Of a stretch of 60,000 bases of DNA, positions 32,085 through 41,035 are shown piece by piece. Positions within the stretch are counted from its first letter, which is position 1; every line of letters starts with the position of its first letter. Where the stretch lies: the NCBI GenBank assembly GCA_009760855.2, contig WPIO01000155.1, positions 549,501 through 609,500 on the forward strand, read 5' to 3'. The notes below the pieces were generated by a model. That model searched no databases and was not told where the DNA came from. It saw nothing but the letters and a program-made list of their open reading frames with translations. The position numbers were made by a program, and so were the translations under genes. This DNA is from Cristatella mucedo (lineage: Eukaryota; Bryozoa; Phylactolaemata; Cristatellidae).

Positions 32085-33230
32085 TAATCTCGCTCTAGCA
32101 GATGTGATTGCCAGGCACAGTGTAGGCTTTCACTTCTATGCAGATGAAACTCAGTTATACCTTTGCTTTGATCCCTCCCAGCCATCCTGAACTTCGAATG
32201 ATCTCAGCTCTATTGCTGCATGTATTTATGACATCTGCACATGGATGGCAGCAAACTTCCATAAATTGAATGGTGATGAAACCAACTTACTAATCATAGT
32301 CAAACCAAGTGTAATTAAGAAATTGGAGAGGTGATTGCTCACAATCGGTTCTGCCAGCACATCTCTAGTTCAATCTGCACGAAATGAAGGTTTCCTGTTC
32401 CAAGTGACCCTTCATTAGACGACCACACCATTTACCCAGCCAAGTGTGCATATTTTCAGCTGCATAAGGTTGCTAAAATTTGGGCTTGTTTAGACAGGGA
32501 TGCGACATCTCAATTGGTCTATGCATATGTGACATCCCTTCTTGACTTCTGTAGCTCACTGCTTGTTGGTATACCTGCCTGTGCACTCAGTCAATTACAG
32601 CTGGTGCAAAACTCGGCAGCTAGGCTTGTCTGTCTTGAGCGTCGCAGTTGCCATATCACACCACTTCTTGCTACCTGCGCTGGCTACCAGTCGAGCAACA
32701 TGTCGACTTCAAGGTTGTGTCACTCAAATTTTAGTCCGTTAATTCTTTGGCTCCAGCATACCCACCATATCTACTCCCCCATCAGGCTAGGCATCGTACC
32801 GCCAGCTTTTCGGAATCTAATCGTTTACCTATACCTCGTACGAGCCACAAATTCTTCGGAGACACTGCATTTATTTCGTATGCTCCCTAAGTCTGGAATG
32901 CACCTCCGACTTGTGCCACGACATCCCTTGACTTTATTATATTTAAAAAGAAACTAAAAAGGCATTTATTTATCAGAGCATTTAGTAGGTCCATTTGATT
33001 CGTACTTTATGCGCTTATGTGTGCTGAAACTGTGCATACAGCCACTAACCATACTCGCATGCTGACCTTATGCATGTCACCCTTAACTTCTTTATTCTTT
33101 TTTTATTGAGCATGCTACAACTAAGCATTTGATTGCGGTTCCTTTGCAGCAAATGTAAAGTGCCTAGAAAGTAATTGAGTTATTTGAGGGCGCGACATCA
33201 AATGCATTACTATTATTATTATTATTAGCT
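32085..33230 (+). mobile_element. LINE-A RT and 3' UTR
   Basis: Begins at RT motif C (FHFYADETQLYLCFDPSQPS), then the thumb and C-terminal region (VYAYVTSLLDFCSSLL), with frameshifts. Ends in (ATT)n at about 33225. Motif C is YADE, so the second Asp is lost. Confidence 0.8.
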
Positions 33231-33334
33231 GACTGCTTAGTTCATGGCGTCGGCCATTATGCGTCTTTGGCTTTATGTTATCGCACGACCAGTTTTTAGA
33301 TGTTACAATTTAGGAGCCGCGAATAATGATTGTC

Positions 33335-33745
33335 AGTCCTACACTTTAAACCTCAAATCCTTTGGAGACCGTGCATTTAGTTCGTTTGCTCCCAAAGCCT
33401 GGAACTCCCTCCCAACCTGCGTCAGAACATCCCCTGACCTGACCACATTTAAAAGGAACCTAAAAACACACCTATTTAGGACAGAATTTAGTGGGTCCCT
33501 GTGATTCGTCCTTGATGTGCTTATGCGTGCTGACACTGTGCATGCTGCCACTAACCACATTTGCATGCTGACCCTGTGCATGTCACCCCGAACCATATTA
33601 TTCATTTTGTTTGTTTTTCAAGCATGATTTTACTTACCATTCAATTGCATTTCACTTTGCAGCAAATGTAAAGCGCCTATAGAGAGTCTAAGTTCTGTGA
33701 GGGCGCTTTATTAAGTGAATTATTATTATTATTATTATTACACTG
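33335..33745 (+). mobile_element. LINE-A 3' fragment abutting the GCN2 promoter
   Basis: LKSFGDRAFSSFAPKAWNSL in frame, 3' UTR, hairpin, and an (ATT)n end at 33740. Confidence 0.85.
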
Positions 33746-34246
33746 ATTTAGCTCGAGTCGCCGTTTCCCGCGACTGCTCGCCTCGTATCTGCGGGCTATT
33801 GCGAGGTTAAAGGCTAAGAGTGCTGCCGGCGCTTGGCCACAGAATTGAAAAATCCAGGCGGCAGGCAGCACTCAGTAAGGGTAGAAATTTCCAGCGCGGC
33901 GGAGTCCCTTCGACTGGAACGACGGTGGTGTAGCGCTACCACCATTGGCTTCCGGCGGACTGCTTCGCGTTGTACTTATGGGCGGGACCAGCGATAAGCA
34001 GAGCGAAGTGGGCGTTCAACAACGCGTTTGGAACAGACATTTTTATTGTCTAGTTTGAATTGATTATGGAAAATATGAATTGATGTAGCTTTTATTCAGC
34101 GTGGCAACAAACAGTAGAATACACTTTCTCAAGCATTCGCCGGCAACTCAATGGCGGCCCCATGTGTTCCGTGCCAGTGTGTTTATGTATTTGGATAGCG
34201 ACGTAGGTGTGACAGCCGCGTGCTGCCATATAGTGCTAGGCCTAGA
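33745..34246 (+). promoter_or_regulatory. Putative GCN2 promoter and 5' leader
   Basis: A GC-rich, CpG-containing stretch directly before GCN2 exon 1. It includes a GC-box-like gggcggg at about 33979 and an AATGGCGGCC motif at about 34150 that resembles the YY1 initiator-type site often found in TATA-less promoters. A diverged copy occupies about 16310-17210, where parts such as 'taagggtagaaatttccag' and 'gtttggaac' are shared. No TATA box is obvious. The left limit is set by the (ATT)n end of a LINE-A copy at 33335-33745. Confidence 0.5.
34151..34198 (+). promoter_or_regulatory. Upstream ORFs before the GCN2 start codon
   Basis: If transcription starts upstream of 34150, the leader contains a 15-codon uORF (34151-34198, begins MAAPCV) and two further ATGs, at 34162 (14 codons, stop by 34206) and 34185. 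The 34185 frame overlaps the GCN2 ATG and ends near 34271, so ribosomes using it would bypass the main start. The first ATG is embedded in AATGGCGG, which also resembles a YY1 site, so it may lie at or upstream of the start site. Without a mapped TSS this is a candidate only. Confidence 0.35.
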
Positions 34247-34366
34247 ATGGCCAGGGAACAAAATGACGTGATGAAATACGACGAGATACAGGATGAGGAG
34301 TTCGTCGTGCTTAAGTCTATCTTTGGTGATGACGTGAGAGACCTTAGAGTAGCCGACGTGTGGAAG
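34247..34366 (+). CDS. EIF2AK4: GCN2 (eIF2-alpha kinase 4) coding exon 1, start of RWD domain
   Basis: GCN2 phosphorylates eIF2-alpha when uncharged tRNA accumulates, lowering general translation; its N-terminal RWD domain binds the activator GCN1. This exon gives 40 codons from ATG 34247, beginning MAREQNDVMKYDEIQDEEF and ending ...VADVWK, then a GT donor (gtacgt) at 34367 in phase 0. The acidic stretch followed by 'EEFVVLKSIFGDDVRDL' matches the first helix of animal GCN2 RWD domains ('ELQALEAIYGADFQDL' in the human protein). The next exon resumes in phase 0 and continues the same domain, which is the strongest support. The ATG follows a GC-rich upstream region and two short upstream ORFs. 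A second, broken copy of this exon lies at 17211-17335. The start is the first in-frame ATG after that region; no transcript evidence is available. Confidence 0.85.
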
Positions 34367-34809
34367 GTACGTTGCGGTCAAACACTTCTCATCAGCAGAG
34401 CGCCGTGACATTATTCGCCTTGCTGCGGCGCCATCTCCTTTGGTCTGAGTTTTCGGTTCGATCTGTGTCTTTCGATATTCGCATCACAACGCGTGCAACC
34501 TGGAGGCTTGGTTAAGAGCCGACAGGCAACCCTTTCGCCTGAGGTAGCCAAGTGATCCAGTACCGCTGCGTTAGGGCCATTTTTGTAAGCGGCAAGTAAT
34601 AAGCTATGGCAGACGTTAATTTGGTGACGTTCGGTGCCTCAAGCTATCATTTGGTAACGGCTCATCTGGCGTTCCTAACAAAGGTTTGAGCTTCGCGGCA
34701 GCTATGCTACAGCAGCCACCTCTTAGTGTCGCAAGTCCTTCCTATACCTGTGGAAGTTCATGACAAGTCCTGGCTTTATCATACGCTGCTTACACCCTCC
34801 CAGCAGGTG

Positions 34810-34899
34810 GCGCACTGCGTAAATTAAGCACGCAGGTGCTCCCTCTTCGCGATCGAGGTCATGGGTTCGAGTCCTATTGTGGGCGATCCCGTATAGCCC
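34810..34899 (+). mobile_element. SINE-B head fragment
   Basis: 'ggtcatgggttcgagtcc' and 'attgtgggcgatcc' match SINE-B B-box sequence. It joins directly to the 15-bp array at 34900. Confidence 0.55.
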
Positions 34900-35043
34900 G
34901 AGCTTCCTCCGATTGTGCTTCCTCCGATCGTGCTTCCTCCGATCGTGCTTCCTCCGATCGTGCTTCCTCCGATCGGCCTTCTTCCGATCGTGCTTCAGCC
35001 GATCGTGCTTCCTCCGATCGTGCTTCAGCCGATCGTGCTTCCT
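34900..35043 (+). repeat. 15-bp tandem array derived from a TE tail
   Basis: About 9.5 copies of 'gtgcttcctccgatc', some with 'cag' for 'ctc' or other changes. The unit resembles 'cgatcgtgcttcct' that precedes 'ttgcagcaaatg' in LINE-A 3' ends, and the array runs straight into such a tail. Confidence 0.9.
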
Positions 35044-35125
35044 GTGCAGCAAATGTGAAGGGCATAGAAAGAGATTGAAATATCTGAGGGTGCTATATCA
35101 ATGTATTATTATTATTATTGTTGTT
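35044..35125 (+). mobile_element. LINE-A/SINE tail after the 15-bp array
   Basis: 'gcagcaaatgtgaagggcat', then 'tgagggtgctatatcaatg' and (ATT)n. Confidence 0.75.
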
Positions 35126-35695
35126 AAATAAACTAACCTTTAACTTTAATGCATAGCCAACTGCCCGACTGCATGGCGCGAACATTGCCCTTTGATCCTT
35201 CACTGCATCTTTCTTTAACAAAGGAAGAACATGTTTCGTGATATCCGAAGATAAACCCCTCCCGTCTCTGGCACCAGGAGGCAAGCATCATAGCAAATGC
35301 ACCACAGCTCCGTCAGACTTATGCAATCAGCAGTGCCGGCGCCAGTGGGCTGTGCAGTAGCAAACCAAGGTTAGATGTACTGGTAAATAAGCAGTGGTGG
35401 CCTGGTAGTGTTTGGCAGCCATGTCGCTTCCCTGTGTGGGCCACTGCTAGGCTCAGCATGCACATTTGGACCGTACGAGGTGTTTATATACAGTCAGCAC
35501 AAGCCTCAGGGAACCAATGTAGGTGTCAATTAGGGTGCAGGGAAAAGCTGATTGGCACAGGTGACAGGTATGCACAGTAAATGCACCGAAACGAAAGAGG
35601 ATAAGTTAACTGAGGTGGAGGGACAAGCTGAATGGAGCAGATGTATCTTTAGCTGAGACATTAGAATACGAAGCCATTGCTGGTGTTGCCAGTCA
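35126..35695 (+). other. GCN2 intron 1, no further feature seen
   Basis: Unique-looking intron sequence. Confidence 0.4.
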
Positions 35696-35930
35696 GAAAA
35701 CTTTTAGACCTGACTTTGTTTCACTGTAAAATGTGCGTTGATTTCAGCATTTGGTGGGCCTTGGTGATTCGTTCTTCGTGCCCATGTACCTGGTTACACT
35801 GTGCCTGCTGCTTTCCTATTTTACCACCAATCATTTGGTTATGTTTTCTATATAGCTTCTGTAAAGTGCGTAGAAAGAGATTCAATTCTTTGACGGTGCT
35901 AAGCAAATGCATTATTATTATTGTATATAT
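35696..35930 (+). mobile_element. LINE-A 3' fragment, decayed
   Basis: 'catttggtgggccttggtg', then 'taaagtgcgtagaaagagat' and a TTATTATTATTG end. Confidence 0.65.
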
Positions 35931-36229
35931 TTTGTTCTGCTGTGGCTAGTTGTTACATACCTATCAGAGCACATCTGTTTGCACATTCAGCAAGTTAAAG
36001 TTACATTGGCAGAAGCAGCTACAGAACCCATCTTTACAAGTTGGTTGACAACCCGGGCTTTATTAGAAAGGCATTTAGTGTAGTACTCGTTTAGAGACTC
36101 GTTCAGATTCCCTTGGGCTGAACTGGTTGCCATCTGCAGTAACTTACTTCCATTCATCACGAGAACCAACAGATAATGTCCATGTGTACCACATGTCTCA
36201 TGCACCACAGTACCTGTAGTAAGCATCTA

Positions 36230-36615
36230 GAACGTTCTTGTGTTCTGGCGTTCTGGTGCATGTATTGCTCTAATGACTGTGACTGCCACGTTTTTCACGA
36301 TGAATTGCTTACGAGGTTAGAGTTTTCAATTACACTGCACTGGCTCTCTATCAAGCATAAAGTTAATTTCCGGGTCTCCTGCCTCACTTAAAGATGCTCC
36401 ACTTGCTTGCAGCCTACGTATCTGACCTTACTCTTCCATTGTGTGCTTGTAGCACCCACTTCTCAACTTATTAGTGTAATCTTATGTACAAAGCCACAAA
36501 TACTAGTAAGGGATGGTATGCGGTAGTTTTCCATAGTGCACACAAAAGCCTGAGTGGCTTTCGGTACGAATGTGGTAGCCAACTGACTTCAATCGGCTAC
36601 CTGTCCTCTGCATTC
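36230..36615. mobile_element. LINE RT fragment joined to LINE-B tail
   Basis: Counterpart of 18040-18430: plus RT sequence (TLHWLSIKHKVNFRVSCLT, 36330-36390), then minus LINE-B tail. The right end is cut by a LINE-A copy at 36620. Confidence 0.55.
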
Positions 36616-36619
36616 GATT

Positions 36620-37910
36620 AATAATGATAATAATGATAATAATGCATTTGATCTAGCAGCCTCAGAGAACTCAATCTCTTTCTATGCGCTTTACAATTGC
36701 TGCAAAGGAAGCACGATCAAATGGTTAGTGGTAACTTGCTCAATAAACAACAAGAATAACGTGATTAGGGGGTAACATGCACAGTTCAGCATGCAAGTGT
36801 GGTTAGTGGCAGCATACACGTGTCAGCATGCATAAACACACAAAGGACTAATCACAAGAATCATAAAGGACGAATCGCTAAAGGGACCGTCTTCAAAGGA
36901 TTTGAGGTTTATAAGTGGTATAGGTAAACAATTAGATTCCGAAAAGCTGGTGGAACGATGTTTGGCCTGTTGGGGGAGTAGATCTGATAGATAGGCTGGA
37001 ACCAAAGAACGAAGGGGCCTATACGTGAGTGACAAAACCTTGAAATCGACCCATTGCTTAACTGGGAACCAGTGCAGGCTGGCGAGAAGTGGTGTGAGTT
37101 CTTACGCTGACCCACAAGGCCCGCCACGGCTTGGCTCCTTCGTACCTAGCTGAACTGCTGCATCAGTTTCAGCCTGTTCGTGCCCTCAGGTCCTGTGTGA
37201 ACAATAAATTAGCTGTCCCATTCCTCCGCTTAAAGACAGTTGGCTACAGAAGCTTTAGCTCTGCAGGTCCTAGACTGTGGAACTCGCTTCCACAATTCTT
37301 ACGCAACGACATCTACTCTCCAACTGCCGACTATGGCACATCTTTTTCAGCGGTCCTGAACTGCTACTTCTATGCTACTCACTACCTCAACTGCTCTCCT
37401 AACTCTGCCATGCTTCCCACTTTCTCTTTGTTGCGTGAGACGAAGTCTGTTGGCTACCGAATGCGTACCGAAAGCCGCTTAGGCTGTGAGTGGGCTATAC
37501 AAAACTCTCCTGCGTAACACCCACATGGCCTTTATGACTTTGTGGAGTTACTGACGGAGATACATACATACATACATGAAGCAATTGCGATGCTGGGGAC
37601 AGAGAAATCTTGCTGCAGAGTTTTACAGCAGCTGTAAGCACCTGATTGCACAGACCAGTAGGCCAGCAAGCAGTGAGTTGCAAAAGTCAAGACAGGATGT
37701 CACAAATGCACTGACCAATTTATATGTGGTGTCCCTGTCTAAACAAGCCCGAGTTTTAGGATGTTTTTTTTAGCTGAAAGTAGGCAGACTTGTCTGTGGA
37801 CCTGATGTGGTCGTCTAATTAAAGGTCACATTGGAAAAAGATACCTAGATTTCGTGCAGATTCAATAGGATCTATGCTGGCAGAGCCGATTGGTAAGAGT
37901 GGTGTGGCAA
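36620..37910 (-). mobile_element. LINE-A copy interrupted by LINE-B
   Basis: The LINE-A minus sequence runs 36620-37096 and resumes at about 37577 ('gcaattgcgatgctgggg', 'agctgtaagcacctgattgc'). A plus-strand LINE-B is inserted between. Confidence 0.75.
37097..37576 (+). mobile_element. LINE-B 3' part nested in LINE-A
   Basis: An open frame has APSYLAELLHQFQPVRALRS, YRSFSSAGPRLWNSLPQFLR and YRMRTESRLGCEWAIQNSPA, the C-terminal end of an L2/CR1-type RT. The 3' end is 'gagatacatacatacatac'. Related 3' ends: 10978-11215, 18285-18430, 52640-53100. Confidence 0.75.
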
Positions 37911-38260
37911 CTATAACCCTCAAGACCGAATAAACCTAGCTGCAGAGTTTTCCCTCAACTGTAGCACCTGATTGCTAAAACCGATAGTCCTGCTAGCAGT
38001 GCATTGCAGAAATCGAGATAGGAGGTCAAAAATGTATGGACCGACTTTAAAGTGGTATCACTGACTAAGCAGACCCGACTTTTAGCAATATTTTGTAGCT
38101 GAAGTAGGCAGATATGTGCAGATGCTACAAGAGATATGCTGAAGAGACGATTTTTAGCAGTAAGCTGTCCATTTTCCGAGCCACTCTTGGCCTTCACTTA
38201 GCAAGTACATTGGTTTTATCCTCATTTGACTTGAGAAGTTTTGCGGTCATTCATGTGCTG
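37911..38260 (-). mobile_element. LINE-A fragment shared with the duplicate intron
   Basis: Matches 19820-20060 with private variants ('tagtcctgctagcagtg', 'gataggaggtca'). Confidence 0.6.
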
Positions 38261-38299
38261 ATGTCAGCAATACAAGGTTTAGTGACTGTAGCTACGACT

Positions 38300-39440
38300 G
38301 TCGGTAGATAATGTGATTGCCAAGCACAATCTAGGCTTTCACTTCTATGCTAGTGACACTCAGTTGTACCTTTGCTTTGATCCCTCCAGCCTTCGAGCAC
38401 CTCAAATTCTCTAAACTCCCTTGCTGCATGCATTGAAGACATCCGCACATTCATGGCAGCAAATTCTCTAGAACTAAACGATGACAAAACTAACTTACTA
38501 GTTATGGGCAGACCCAGTGTGATTCAGAGATTGGAAAGGCTGTCTCTCAAAATTGGCTCTGCCAGCATATCTCCAGTCGAATCAGCTCGAAATCTAGGTG
38601 TCATATTCCAAAGCGACCTCTCGTTAGACGACCATATCAGCTCCACAGTCAAATCTGCCTATTTTCAGCTTCATAACATTGCTAAAATTTGGGCTTGTTT
38701 AGATAAGGATACCACGTCCAAGTTGGTCCATGCATTCGTGACATCCCATCTCGACTTCTGCAACTCACTGCTTACTGGCCTCCCAGCATGTGCGATCAGG
38801 CGATTGCAGCTGGTGCAAAACTCGGCAGCTAGGCTTGTCTGTCGTGAGCTTCGCAGTTGCCTCATTACTCCACTTCTCGCCGACCTGCACTGGCTACCAG
38901 TCAAGCAACGGATTGACTTCAAGGTTTTGTCGCTCACTTTTAGGTCTTTTCATTCTATGGCTCCAGCCTATCTCTCCGACATACTCCCCCATCAGGCCAA
39001 GCATCGCACCACCGCTTTTCGGAATCCAACAGTCTAGAAATACCTGGTACAAACCTTAAATCCTTTGGAGACCGTTCATTTAGTTTGTATGCTCCCAAAG
39101 CATGGAACTCACTCGCGACTTGCGTCACAGCATCCCCCGACTTGACCACATTTAAAAAGAACTTAAAACACACCTATTTAGGACATCATTTAGAGGGTCC
39201 CTGTGATTCGTCTTTGATGTGCTTATGGGTGCTGACACGGCAAGCTGCCACTCACCATATTTGCATGCTGACCCTGTGCATGTCACCCCTAACCATGTTA
39301 TTCATTTTGTTTGTTTTTCAAGCATGATTTTACTTACCAATCAATTGCATTTCCCTTTGCAGCAAATGTAAAGCGCCTAGAAAGAGATTAAGTTCTCTGA
39401 GGGCGCTTTATCAAGTACATTATTATTATTATTAATATTA
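38300..39440 (+). mobile_element. LINE-A RT C-terminal half, well preserved
   Basis: A 194-codon frame (38453-39037): LELNDDKTNLLVMGRPSVIQ, then RNLGVIFQSDLSLDDHISST and ADLHWLPVKQRIDFKV. Upstream RT motif C reads YASD (FHFYASDTQLYLCF), with a Ser for the first Asp. Hairpin and (ATT)n end at 39440. It sits in GCN2 intron 1 in sense. Confidence 0.9.
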
Positions 39441-39444
39441 TTAT

Positions 39445-39650
39445 TAGAATAACATTTATAATACATTTGCATAGCGCCCTCAGGTAACTTAATCTCTTTC
39501 TGGGCACTTTACATTGGCTGCAAAGGAAACATGATCGAACGTTTAGAGTTAGCACGATCAAAGCCAACAAACATTATGGTTAGAGGTAAGATGCACAGGG
39601 TCAGCATGAAATATGGTTAGCGGCAGCATTAGCACACGTGGACCTACTAA
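39445..39650 (-). mobile_element. Short LINE-A tail before exon 2
   Basis: Nearly identical to 20171-20350 apart from a few bases ('tagcgccctcaggtaactt'). Confidence 0.75.
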
Positions 39651-39663
39651 ATGCTATTGGTCG

Positions 39664-39759
39664 AGGTTGTGGGCTCGAGCCCCGTGGCATATGTCAAGCA
39701 CCTGAATGGAGATTAAGTTCTCTTAGGGTGCATTATAAAATAATTTTATTTTTATATGT
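39664..39759 (+). mobile_element. SINE-A fragment before GCN2 exon 2
   Basis: Same sequence as 20380-20475. It ends about 210 bp upstream of the exon 2 acceptor. Confidence 0.65.
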
Positions 39760-39967
39760 AAAGTGCTGCAGCCAGCTTCCGCTGCAGGGCCACGGGGTCA
39801 GTGCCACAGAAAGCCGAGGAGCGTGCAGTGCATGCAGCGTTTGCAACTGGAGCATAGAATGCAGGCAGGCACGCTGCGCGACTTGTCTGTCTGACGTCTG
39901 CGCCTGCTTTTGCTTGAGCTTTCCGACTCACATGCTCTCACTGTGCCACTCGGTTCGCTGCTGCCAG

Positions 39968-40113
39968 GTACGTAGACCGCCGGAGCTAGACATCCGCCTT
40001 CTGCCACTGCACAGTAGTAGGAGTGGCCCTGACATTAGAGCCAGAGGTGATGAGGACGAACCTAATGTTCTGGTGGATATGTACATCAAGTGCCCGCCGA
40101 GGTACCCAGATGT
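39968..40113 (+). CDS. EIF2AK4: GCN2 coding exon 2, middle of RWD domain
   Basis: The exon has an acceptor (gctgccag) before 39968 and a consensus donor gtaagt from 40114. It reads VRRPPELDIRLLPL... to ...MYIKCPPRYPD plus two bases of a split valine codon (phase 2). The pattern 'PPE-[IL]-L...KCPPxYPDV' is the GCN2 RWD beta-hairpin region, and YP begins the YPxxxP signature of RWD domains. The 146 bp occur again, almost unchanged, at 20684-20829. Intron 1 (34367-39967, about 5.6 kb) is filled with LINE fragments. The first residues of the middle beta strand are rich in Ser/Arg/Gly compared with vertebrate proteins, which is typical of a variable loop. Confidence 0.85.
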
Positions 40114-40332
40114 GTAAGTCCCTGATTTTGGTTGGCTGTGCTGTTTTGTGCTGCTGCTTTACGTATTGCTTTTTGCTATCAGTTGCTTACACACGTGAGC
40201 ACTGTGCTTTTCGTGCCAGCTTTGTTTTCTGAGTGAACGTCCATCTGCTCGTGCCTGTGTGTGTTTTGTGCGTGAAATTTAAATGTTTGGGAGTGAGCCA
40301 GGATTCATGTGGCTGGCATATTCGTTCATTTA

Positions 40333-40735
40333 CTTAATAATAATAATAATAATAATAATAATGCACTTGATAAAGCGCCCTCAGAGAACTTAATCTCTTT
40401 CTAGGCGCTTTACATTTGCTGCAAAAGGAAATGCAATTGAATGGTAAGTAAAATTATGCTTGATAAACAAACAAAATGAATAACATGGTTAGGGGTGACA
40501 TGCACAGGGTCAGCATGCAAACGTGGTTAGTGGCAGCATGCACAGTGTCAGCACGCATAAGCACATAATGGACAAATCACAGGGACCCACTAAATGCTGT
40601 CCTAAATTGGTGTGTTTTAAGTTCTTTTTTAATGTGGTCAGGTCAGGGGATGTTCTGACGTAGGTTGGGAGGGAGTTCCAGGCTTTGGGAGCATACGAAC
40701 TAAATGCACGGTCTCCAAAGGATTTAAGGTTGTTT
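40333..40735 (-). mobile_element. LINE-A 3' fragment
   Basis: (AAT)n with eight units, standard hairpin, RT C-terminal end to 'ggtctccaaaggatttaagg'. Confidence 0.85.
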
Positions 40736-40858
40736 ATCAAGCATGATATTACTCACCATTCAATAGCATTTCCCTTTGCAGCAAATGTAAAGCGCCTAGA
40801 AAGATTGAGTTCTCTGAGGGCACTTTATCAAGTGCAGTGTTATTATTATTATTACTGG
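40733..40858 (+). mobile_element. LINE-A tail in head-to-head position
   Basis: 'tgtttatcaagcatgatatt' to (TTA)n at 40858, immediately after the minus copy; together they form an inverted pair. Confidence 0.75.
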
Positions 40859-41035
40859 CTCACCTTCACCTGGGTCTTTACCCAGTGGAGATGTGCTCAC
40901 TCTTCACCCTGCAGATCGTGGGTTTGAGTCCTTCAGTGGGTGATCCTTTATTGCTCACTTCGAGTAGCCTTGAAAGCTGTCACATCATTTCGGGCGCTAT
41001 AGGAAAGAGGCTGTTGAATCAGATAACCTTTCTTA
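40858..41035 (+). mobile_element. SINE-B copy
   Basis: 'gatcgtgggtttgagtcctt', 'cagtgggtgatcctttattg' and 'aaagaggctgttgaatcaga' match the other SINE-B copies. Starts at the end of a LINE-A tail. Confidence 0.65.

Noticed and set aside
34723-35078. Repeat proteins (RASSD or HDRRK units) from 34723-35078
   Set aside because: Both strands are open because the 15-bp unit is a multiple of three; no start context or domain.
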